Assembly (NCBI GenBank): GCA_002778195.1 | Contig: PCDI01000012.1 | Span: forward strand, 839,801 to 903,800 | DNA length: 64,000 nucleotides | Source: Raffaelea ambrosiae | Taxonomy: Eukaryota > Ascomycota > Sordariomycetes > Ophiostomatales > Ophiostomataceae | Direction of reading: 5' to 3' | Shown: one piece after another, positions 1-9,878 of the stretch | How positions within the stretch are numbered: position 1 is the first letter of the stretch | How the letters are laid out: each line of letters opens with the position of its first letter | The notes under the pieces: model-generated | The model's input: the letters and a program-made list of their open reading frames with translations, nothing else | Told to the model about the DNA's origin: nothing | The model's database searches: none | Translations under genes and position numbers: made by a program

Positions 1-3000
1 AACTAGTTACTAACGATAGCTGTTTTGTTCTTTGGGGAAGTCGAGTTCCGTGGAAAGTGATGGCCTTGCTTTTGGGGGGTACAGTAAGACAGCAAAGAGA
101 AGCTGCCCAGCAAATGTGCAATACACTGTCAGCAGTGTGTTATACGGAGACATACAGGGCACCGGCCAATCGTGATCTGTCGCAATGGATGGCTGGGATG
201 ATGGGGGCAGCAGGCGGCTAGGTTGCGCCTTCTCTCCACTGGACTCGCGTCAGCTGCTTTTTTTGCAGAGGTCGAGGTCGCCTAAACCCAGTCGAGGATC
301 ACCTTTTCGGCTTACCTCATAGCGGACCCTCTCTCTTGACAGGCCTTTTTTCCCTTTTAATTTCCTGGTTTTCTGAATACTGACGACTCGATTGCTGGCT
401 CTTACTGACTCCTCCTGACGCCTCCAACAGACAAGGGCACGGGAACGTCCAACTGACTGACAGACCCTCACCTCCTTTTTCCTCACTCCTCACTCCTCAC
501 TCCTCACTCTTCTTGCCCTTTGTATACTTCCCCGCCCGAGGCACCCGTGAGGCCCGCGAGCCCGTGAAAACCGCCGTCCATTGCGCAAGCCTGGCTGCTT
601 TTAGTGCACACGCAATCAATATAATACCATGTAGAATTAAGGCGTCTTGTGCCGACAGCCCCCTCCCCTTTGGTGCTGTGGCACAGCGCGGCAACAAAAG
701 TCCCATGTTCACGGGATCTTACAACGTGCGAGGGCCCGGCGGCAGTTTGCTGCTGTTGCAGTGGCCAGCCATGGGTTTTTTTAGTGTGTGTCTGCGTGTG
801 TGTCTGCGTGTGCCGGTTCTGGTAACAAATCATTTTCCAGAAGTCTGGTACACTTTCAGGGCACAGCTCCCTGGAGCCAACGCTGCCGAGTCAGCAGCAC
901 CCGCACAGTACATAGTATTCTTACGGGCATCGTACTATGTAGGTAGGTAGTTGCTCACATTCACTACGAGAATTCTTCTTCAGTGACGACGTTTCTCCAG
1001 TTTAAACGGCTGCGTCGGCGCTCGCCTGTGGCAACACTGGCGGTGTGAACGCGTCAACGGCGCCGACGCATTCCAGCGGTCGACGAAAGGAAGAGGAAGA
1101 AGTTTTGTGTGGTCTTGCGTGGTCTGTGTGTTCTGTGGTGTCGGCGGTTCTTTGTCGAACAGTCCAGCCATGGTCCAGTGTGTTTGTCCAGCCAGTCCAA
1201 CCTGTCCAGCAACGGTCGTGCCTGCCCTCCCTGGCTGCCCATCCTCGCCGACGCACCCCCATTGGCCAAGGCCGTTTCTGGGGCACCTGGGCCTTTCTCG
1301 TAGATCGTCGAAAAGTCTCCTAGGTCTCCCCTTGGTCGCCTAGGCCGCCTTGATCGTCTTGGTCGATCTCCGCTTTCGGATCCGTCTTTGATGCTGGTGC
1401 CTGCCCTGGCCAGCACTGTGACTGACACCACAGCACGCAGCTCGTATGTGTCTTACACAGCGACAGTCAGATACATCCGATACATCAGATACATCAGATA
1501 CATCAGATACATGTCTCAGGTGTTGAGTATCGGATGTATCTGATGTATCTGACCTGCCGCGCACAGCCAGGACAATACGTGCACGGCATGCCGCAGCCCG
1601 TCCAGAGAGGTACCTGCCGTCCCACCGCACCGCTGAGGCTACTTTATTCTTTCTTGTCTTTGTGGCTTCTGTGCTTCTCCAGTGTCTCGTGTCTTATTCT
1701 CTCGCCCAGGTCCCAGGGGCCGGGAATTCATTTTTATCGATTAATATTGTTCACTGTTTCCACTGTTTCCACAGTCTGCCGCAGCCTCCCACTGTACAGC
1801 ATAGCGTTTTGGTCAGGTCCCTGTCCCCTTTGCTCGGCGCGATCACGCAAGAGGGGAGTCATACTTAGTGCACACTAATACTGTTGCTACCACCTTTGTG
1901 TTTTCCGGGAGGGCTGTTGCGCGCTCGTCCCGGCGGCGCTCGCTTTTCTTTTTTGGTCTCGTCTGTCCTGTCTCCTATATGACTTCGGCCAGTCCCCGGT
2001 CGTGCCTTCCTCTTGCTCTCCTCCTCTTCCCAACCAAGGACTTAAAGACTTTGTAAATCCAACCACGCAGACGGTCCTGCCTGCCCTGTTCGTATTGCAC
2101 TGACAACCCTATTGCATTCTCCATCCACCTCCGCCGCTCGCTCTTCCCATCACAACTACGGCCTCGCAGCTCAGGTCACGGCAAGAACCTACGTCATAAC
2201 CAGACGGCCACTTTCTCACGGCTGCCGTTTCTGGGCACAAAGTCGATTCTGACCAATTTACGCGCCTTCCTTGAACTCACCTGAGTCTCCTTTCTCGTCT
2301 TTTCTCCTCGTTTCGTTCGCTTTCTCTCCTCTCTTCCTCTCCTCTCTCCTCCTCGCTCTCTCCTTTCTCTCCGTTCCTTCGGCTTCCGTCTTTTCAACCG
2401 CCGTCTCAACCCCTTCGCAACACCAATTGTCCAATCAACCACGCTATCGCTTCCTGTGACACTCCAATCAGGCACTAGAGTCCGCTAGACTTGCACGCCC
2501 CTCATTTTACACCTGCCCACTCCTATCGCTATCGGACTCTGCAGACCGCAGCCGTTCTGCTGCTACGGAGCAATTCTCCTCCTCTCTGCTGATCCCGTCC
2601 TGCGCTATCCACCGGACGCACTAATTCCTCATTATCTCTGGCCTGCAAGACCCCCCGCGCCGGCCATTCTCTGACGAAACCCCGCTAAAAACTCTTTTTC
2701 CCCTATCTCGCTCGTCGTCGTTCCTGCGTGTCTCTGATCTGAGCGCGAACCATTGCGGCCAGCCGAGATAACCTGCCCGAAATTCCAGCAGGCGCGCCTT
2801 CCTGGGTCACAGCCAGGAAATAAGGAAAGCAAAAAGAAAAAGAAAAAAAAAATCAAGAAAACACAGACCACCGAGAAACCGAGAAAAAAAGGTCAGGGGA
2901 AAAACTCGGCGAAAACGACAGCAAAGGAGACCACCTGCCAACCCACGCCAAGCTCCACGATCTGGCCCAGCAGACGCCTCTCTTGTTTTATTGTTCGTGC

Positions 3001-3811
3001 CAGGTCTTTTCGATTCGACAACGGCGCTAAGTCGTTCTCTATCTCTGACTCTTCTCGCGTGGTTGGTTCGCAGCTGATCGCCTGGTGCCGTCCTCGGCTC
3101 TTCGACCGGACGGGAAACAGAAAAGGGAGCACCAGAAAAAGAAATAAGAGAGGCCCTGCCCCAGCTGTCACAAAGGGGGCAGTCAAACAGGACGAAACGA
3201 CAAAAAAAGAAACAACGGGAACAAAAGAAACAAAACGACACCACCGCCGCCGCCGCCGCCGCAAAAGCAACCACGCTCAGACCCTGGGCTACAGGAAAGA
3301 CTGTAATAAACCGAGCTTCCACTCAACTGGCGCCAAAGAAAAGGACCGGGCCCCTCTTTCACTATCATCCCCAGAAAAGGCAACCGCCAGTGGTGAAAGA
3401 AAAATTTCTTCATACCAATTCGCCACCTGCGATAACACAAGCCAGACCTTCACCCACGTTTTCTCGTCACCTAATACCCATCTATAATTTATTACCCACA
3501 ACCCTTCCCCCCCCCCCCCTCCCCCATTTCTATTGAAATTTTTTTTTACTCTCTTTTCGATCTCCCTTCATAAGGCACATACATAATCTGCAACGCGCCT
3601 ACTTGGCAGTTTTGCTTCGACCAATTCGCTCAAGCAAAGCAACTTGTACAGCAACACAACCCTGTCTGTGTCTGTCCACCGCTCGCTGCAAGCAGCCTTC
3701 ACTCTTACACAACAAGTGCATGCACCCCGCTCTTTCTGGCCGCTGCAGCCAATCACAGCTGCCATCCCGCCAATTGTGCGACCACCGCACTCTTCCACAA
3801 TCCCAGCTGAG
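1..3811. other. gene-free stretch, upstream region and probable leader of the Ecl1-like gene
   Basis: No gene recognised. The short open frames overlap on both strands and are low-complexity. From about 2270 to 2400 the plus strand is strongly CT-rich, 2825-2900 is A-rich, and 3507-3525 is a C-run broken by one T. This pattern is common in fungal promoters and leaders. A repeat/hairpin lies at 1466-1553 and is listed separately. The long pyrimidine-rich approach to the ATG at 3812 suggests a long untranslated leader, but the transcription start cannot be read from the sequence. Confidence 0.6.
1466..1553. repeat. tandem GATACATC-type repeat with inverted copy (potential hairpin)
   Basis: About 1466-1512 holds four to five units of the 10-base word CAGATACATC (one unit starts CCGATACATC). 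About 1528-1553 holds the same words on the opposite strand (GGATGTATCTGATGTATCTG). The two arms can pair around a loop of roughly 15 bases. No coding frame depends on it. Confidence 0.75.
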
Positions 3812-5059
3812 ATGCATCACTCACGGAGAAAGTCCGGCCACGGCCTGGGAAACACCTCTATGACCGATGTTCGCAAGGCCGCCGACTCGTCCTCGTCGAG
3901 GCACAAGTCTTCGTCATCCAAGCAGAGCAGCTCCGGCACCAGCCGTCGGAGTGGCACTTCTCACAGCGGATCCAAGTCCAGCAAGCCGTCCAGCCATGAT
4001 CGCGAAGACGACTACTACTGGGACGAGGAGCGCCGCGAGAGCTTCCCACAATATTGGTGAGTTAGTCTGTCGCCATGCTTCCATTTTCTCTGCCAGCGCA
4101 TTACAACCGGCGCCCCCCTCTTTGGCCATTCGCATACCGCTCCTACTTCGGTCGACCTGCATCGTCACCTGATACCCAACTTATTGGACGCCCGATGAGG
4201 GGGATCAGCTAGACAGGGGGGGGGGGGNNNNNNNNNNCTGCGTTCGCCGGCGGCCAAGCAGCCTGGTCGGACGTGAGAGCCTTTTGCATTGGACCATCCA
4301 TCACACACCCCCTCTTCGCTCGTGTTCCTGCATGGCATCCCTGTTTCTGCAAAAAGGGAAGGACAGCACCGACTAACCAGATTTCTCGGGACAGCATGAC
4401 CTGTGAGAAGCAATTCGTGGCAAAGGACGACCGCTTCCTGTACTGCTCAGAAGCGTAAGTAACTCCACGATATACCTGGTTCTTACACGATCTTAGTGTA
4501 GCCACTAACAAGCTACAGGTGCCGCGACTACGACCAGGAATACGGCTCGACAATAAGCACCCGCCACTACAGGGACAACTACCAGAAGAGCTCGTATGCC
4601 GGCTATGCTGCAGAACGCCCGGAGCCGCGGGACATTATTCCACGCGCATCGCCCTCGCGGCCCAGCTCAACCTACTTCTCTCCACCTTCGACGCCGGCCA
4701 GGACGTCCACGACCCTGCCTGCGAACGCGTCCACCTCATCGGCCATCGCCGCGCTGCGGTCGCTGTCCATCCGTGACGCCAGCCCCCCGTCACCCACGTC
4801 GACTTCCGGCATCTGGCCATTTGCAAGCCGCAGTCCGGCCGTCACCCCCACCGCTTCCTACACCCGGCCATCGGCCGCTGCCTTTTCCGCCAACTACGAC
4901 AGTGGGTATTATCGCACGACAGCTCCGAACTACTATGGGGCTGGAAACAGCAGTTCTGCAGCTGGTCACGGTAGCGAGCGGCCACTACCCCCGCGCCGCC
5001 CGGGGAGTTATGCACGCCCCAAGAGCATTGAGCTTGTGACTCCACTCATTGGGCAATGA
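3812..5059 (+). CDS. Ecl1-like (life-span regulatory factor) zinc-ligand protein
   Basis: The model has three exons, 3812-4056, 4395-4454 and 4519-5059, giving 281 residues. Splicing joins TG|C to make the first Cys of C-M-T-C (residues 82-85). After it come FLYCSEAC (Cys 99 and 103) and RDYDQEYG. This four-cysteine block resembles the Ecl1/life-span regulatory factor domain of fungi. Known family members are small zinc-related proteins linked to stress and chronological lifespan, but the biochemical role is unsettled. The flanks are Ser/Pro-rich and probably disordered: an N-terminal Ser/Lys stretch (about 20-60) and a Ser/Thr/Pro/Tyr tail. The start at 3812 (MHHSRRKSG) was chosen because residues upstream in the frame look like leader. 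Intron 1 is 338 bases as assembled and contains the 10-N gap; intron 2 is 64 bases. Confidence 0.78.
4216..4237. other. assembly gap (10 N) preceded by a G12 run
   Basis: Twelve G residues (4216-4227) are followed by ten N. The gap lies inside intron 1 of the Ecl1-like gene, so the true intron length is unknown. A homopolymer probably stopped the assembly. Confidence 0.95.
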
Positions 5060-7238
5060 AGGGCCCATGGGGGAGGGTTTGTGCGAACCCTGCATACAGC
5101 TTACAGCTCGCAGCTCGCAGCTCACAAATATTTTCTTCCAGTCATGGGACACGATTTGTGTGATGATCAGAAGAAAAAGCATTGGGGGGAGGGGGGCGAC
5201 AATGGGGGTTCTGTTGGGGTCTTCCTGCTGAAAGCGCGTGAATTGCCTGGCGTTTCTGCGAGTGTGAGGTGAGAGACGCCGACACTGGTGGGAGGGGTAA
5301 CGAAAGCGAGAAGGCCACGAGCCACGACATGGGCCAGCAGAAAAAGAACGAGGAAAAAGAAATCAACCACGCCGAAGAAGCGACAACCCTCGCACGTACA
5401 TGGCACCCGAAAAATAGTGTGGGGGAGATACGACATCCCGCGCGCAGTGCAACCCACTCCGCTAACCACCAGGTGTGCGGGGCACCTCGACCGCAAGGAA
5501 AGGATGCAGGCCACGGAAAAAAGCGATATCTCATGGACAGAGTTTTCTTCGGTGATCTCCAGGGGGGCAAGGGAGGAGCTTTTTTCAATACGTCTTCCAA
5601 CCCCTTGCAATTGGCCAGTTCTGGGAGCGGGAGGATAAACTAGCCAGTCGTGATCAAAACGAGCTTGACAAGCCTGCTTGGCCGAGCTGGACGATATCGG
5701 GAAGTGGACAGAGGTCCACAGTCTTACTGTGGACTCGGGACAACTCTGTTTTTATGCGGGCATTCGGCGTTGGGAAGTGCGTCTTTCTAGTCTCTACTTT
5801 TTCTTTTCCTGTTTTTCTTTCGTTTTTGGTTTGCTTTTCTGGATTGATTCGATCGGGCCAAAACACGCAAGCACACTTGTGCCGGACTGGCCGGTGTTCT
5901 ACTTGTTTGGGTGTCAACATCTGCACTTTTTGGCTTGAAGCGAACATGGAAGCATATCATATCAGCATGGCTCAGATGGAAGAGCATTGGAAACTCATCA
6001 CGAATGACGGGACACGGATCACATTGGGAAAGGGAGTTTTATGTTTTCTTATTCTTGCTTACTTTTGTTTTCCTGTTTTTGTTTCACTTTTCAGGAGTAT
6101 TTTCCACTCATACGACACTGGGGGGTTTTTTTTTTTTTCGGATTATTTTTGGCATACCAAACTCATATTTATTCATACATATACCACCAACACGCATTAG
6201 CATATATTAGCAGCAACTGAGACATTCGGGTAAACGAGATCACACAGCATGATTGATTGACTCCCTGCAAAGCAATCTGGCACAATGACAATCTTTGATT
6301 ACGTGCATGACGAGACGAGGAGGGGGGACACGCAAGGCCCGAGATGGTGGGTATCCCCAGGTCTGGTCTGCTGGTCCCAGCCAGGTGGTCACACACACAC
6401 ACACACGGGGACAAAAAGAGCACGCGCGAGTGAGAGTGTGCAGAGACCACTGGGTGAGGCGAGAAGACTAAGGACGATGCAACTACTATGTACATGGAAC
6501 TTGAGGCAACCAGACAATCTGTACAACCAAAGTCTTGACCAAGGCAACCTCTACAAACCTTGTATGTAGTCTATGCAGTCTCTGCAGTCTTTGCAAGGAT
6601 TGTTATGGTTGCGTTGGTTGCAATTTTTACCATTTTTTGCTTTTTTTTTCATTTTTTTTTTTTCATATTCGATTTTTCAGACGTGCACTTGCGGGTGGAT
6701 AGCCTACTCGGTGTGGACGTTGTGCAACCTTTTGTCCTGCCTGCATGAAGAGAATACGAGGACCATTTCTGTGATATGCCTTCTCTGGGTTTGTTGATGG
6801 GTGGGCACGGCTAGCTGGAGAGCTGAGCAGCTGGGCTGATAAAAGTAGGGGCCTTGTGCTTGCGTGTGTGGTTGGATGCGCGTGAGCACGTATTGTCCTT
6901 GTGAGTGAGGAGAAGAACGGCTTTTGCAGAAGTATGAACAGAGATACCGAAAATGGGGCGGAGAGAAATAATACAAAATCATTAAAATGCAATTGCTTTT
7001 TGCTTTATGAGAAGAATAAATGCGGCTCCATCTATGTACATGGAAAGTCGAAAATGTATGTATGTTAGTTATATAAAAACTATGTTTAGACAAGAAAACC
7101 ACACGCACACAATATATACGGACCAAAAAAAGGTATTGTGCGTGTATATGTATGCTTTGATGCCTGGTACTTGCTTTTTGCTCTCCTTCTCTTTCTCATC
7201 CACTGACGATCCACACACACATACGCACCCACCCGCCC
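5060..7238. other. gene-free stretch between the Ecl1-like gene and the FAD oxidoreductase
   Basis: These are the 3' flanks of two convergent genes. There are T-rich tracts (6122-6139 and 6640-6663) and a CA microsatellite at 6390-6406. Open frames here are short and overlap on both strands. No RNA gene was recognised. Confidence 0.6.
6390..6406. repeat. (CA)n microsatellite
   Basis: Eight uninterrupted CA dinucleotides in intergenic DNA. Confidence 0.9.
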
Positions 7239-9300
7239 TTACACCGGGCACAGCCGGCCGTTCTGCGTCGGCAGACCGTCGATCTGGCCCGTAATGTACC
7301 AGCTTTCGCTGCCCACGCCCGTGGGTGCATAGAACAGGCCGGTCGGGTCCAGCTTCTGCTTGAGCGCATAGAGGCGCGGGTACTTGGAGTCGCCGAAGAA
7401 GGCCTGCTGGAAGTTGGGCTCGAGAATGTCGGCCTCGCTCATGTAGGCGCCGGCACCGGGGCTTACGTCGCGCCACTGCTGCATCCAGTCGTTGGTCAGC
7501 TTGAGGCAGGCCGCGGCCACGGTCGCCTTGTCGGCGCCGGTATCCCAGGAGATGGCCTGGATGGCGTGCAGCACGGTCTCGCGCCAGGCCGGGTTGACGG
7601 CGTTGTCCGGGTACCCGCTGCTGGGGCTGGCGCCGATGTTGAAGGCCAGCATGGTGGCGCCCGCCGTGACCGTGCTGCGGATGGCGGCCACGGTCTCGTT
7701 GAAGAGCGTGGCGTTGCCCGTGGCGGGCTCAAAGTTGGCGCGCGGGAACAGGCGGGAGGCCGTCTTGAGCGTGGTGACGCCGACGGTCTCGAGCGGGAAG
7801 TGGGCGTACCAGGCGTCGTAAAAGTTGTCGTAGCTATAGTACGACAGCGCGGTGGGGGTGATGCCGAGGGCGGCCCAGTCGGCTAGGAGGGGCGCCAGCA
7901 GGGCCTCGAGCTCGGTCTGGGACTGGGTGGGCGCAAAGAAGGGCGCCATGTTGAAGGCGAACGCGTCGGTGCCGGTGGTCAGCAGCTGGAAGTAGGAGTA
8001 GGTGCCGGCGTCGACAAAGGTCGGCAGGTAGGAAAAGTACACGCGCATGGCCTCCCAGAAGACGTCGGCGGTCAGGTTGGTGCTGGTGGCGAGGCTGAAC
8101 GTGGCCACCGACACGGCCAGGACCGGCTTCACTTTCAGGGTGATGGACGTCACCACGCCAAAGGTGCCGCCGCCGCCGCCGCGCATCGCCCAGAACAGCT
8201 CCGCGTTGCAGCTGGCGCTGGCCGTCACAAACTGGCCGTTGGGCAGCACGACCTCCATGGACAGGATCTGGTCGGCGGCCATGCCGTACAGGCTCGACAG
8301 CGGCGAGTGGCCGCCGCCCAGCATGAAGCCGCCGGTGACGCCGACGCTGCGGCCCTCGCCGCCGACGGCGGTGAAGCCGTACTTCTTGGCCGCCGCGTAC
8401 AGGTCAATGGCCTGGGTGCCGGTGCCGGCCTTGACGGCGGGGCCGGAGTAGCCGTCCTGCTGGATCGACGCGATGTACTGGATCTGGTTGAGCTTGTGCG
8501 TCCAGATGGACAAGGCGCCGGCACCGGCGGACTTGCCGTTGAAGTCGTGGCCCGTGTTCTTGACCACCAGCCGCAGGTTGGCGTGGCGGGCAAAGTTGAC
8601 CGCGAGCTGGATCTGGGCCACGTTGGTCACGGCCACGGCATACTCGGGGTAGGCGCCGCGGGTGCAGTTGTCGGCGGGCGTCGAGGTGGGCATGCAGGTC
8701 GCGCCCTGGTAGAGCGGCCACATGACCGAGGTCGGGTCGTCGGCGCTGGAAGAAAGGTGTTGTGTGTGAGTGCTGTGTGTCTTCGGGGCTTCTCCTTGGC
8801 ATTTGTTCTCTCTCTCCCTCTTTTCTGTGGTGGGATCTGTTCACTTACTGCATCCATGAGTCGTTGGTCCAGTTGTTGGTGATGGAAGCACACTTGGCCG
8901 CGTCCTCCACGCCCCAGTTGGTGTAGCAGGGAGCAGCCAGAGGCACCGTCTTGATCAGGGTGTTCTTGCCCAGCAGCAGGCCAAAAATGGTCCAGACCAG
9001 CGACGACGGGTACTGCTTGTCGCCCGGCATGACCTTGCAGGAGAGGGTGCTGCGCTTGGCCGCGGCCGTGCTGTCGCTGCTGTCGTTCTCAAACGTGAAG
9101 AGGTCAATGCCCGTCAGGTTGAGCGCAGTCAGGTTGGCCAGGACCGCGTCCGTGAGCTGGACCGTCTCCGACGCGAAGTAGTCGACGGTGGCATTGGTGG
9201 TCGAGGCGCTGACATCGTCAGCAGCCGGAGCAACCGTGGACGCATTGGCCACTGAGAAGAGAGGCAAAGACGATGTATGTTAGCAGAAGCAAGACAACGG

Positions 9301-9333
<33 letters not shown>

Positions 9334-9878
9334 NCGTCCGTGAGCTGGACCGTCTCCGACGCGAAGTAGTCGACGGTGGCATTGGTGGTCGAGGCGCTGA
9401 CATCGTCAGCAGCCGGAGCAACCGTGGACACCTTGTTGATGTTGTCGCGCATCACACCGACAGTGTCGTCGATTTGCTGTAGAAGAGTCAGAAAAAAAAA
9501 AAAAAAAACGAAAAAAAAAACAGCTACGGACAGCACACGCTCGCTCCTGCGGGCGAGGAGGATGCCTATGCCGTCTTGGTCTTGTTTCGAGTTTTGACGG
9601 GGGAGAGAAAAAGGAGGAGGAGGAGGAATATGTGATGTTTGGGAAGGCACGCATATATAGGCACGCATGCACGGATGGAACGTATGCAGCACATGTAACA
9701 TATGTAACACATGTGTGCTCGGAAAGGAAGCTGGCAGGAGCTGCAGCAAACAAATTGCACGTTCGGGGAGCAAGCAGACACACTCACCAATGGCTGTATC
9801 GTTGACAGTCAGGCTCTGTGCGCACGCAATGGGCGCAAAGACAGCAGCTGCCACGGCAGCTGCAGTGCTCAGATACAT
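7239..9878 (-). CDS. secreted FAD-binding oxidoreductase, berberine bridge enzyme (BBE) family
   Basis: The model has exons 9878-9788, 9251-8849 and 8745-7239, giving 666 residues. Exon 1 is a signal peptide (MYLSTAAAVAAAVFAP...CAQS). Exon 2 carries Asn-rich sequons and APCYTNWG. Exon 3 has the FAD_binding_4 core: KNTGHDFNG (His about 231, the usual 8-alpha-histidyl FAD site), GGEGRSVGVTGG and GGGGGTFGVVT, then a C-terminal BBE block (FFGDSKYPRLYALKQ...DPTGLF). The position that is Cys in bicovalent BBE enzymes is Ser (about 298) here. Such enzymes oxidise alcohols, sugars or secondary metabolites outside the cell; the substrate is unknown. Exon 1 ends in phase 1 and fits the acceptor at 9252-9253. 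The intervening 536 bases contain a duplicated 95-bp exon segment, a poly-A run and an N, so the 5' part of the model is uncertain. Intron 2 (8746-8848) is clean. Confidence 0.8.
9147..9429. repeat. 95-bp direct duplication flanking poly-A and a single N
   Basis: Positions 9147-9241 and 9335-9429 are identical by eye. Between them lie 59 bases of unique sequence, 33 A (9301-9333) and one N (9334). The layout suggests two contigs joined at a failed overlap rather than a biological duplication. It affects the 5' half of the oxidoreductase gene. Confidence 0.85.
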
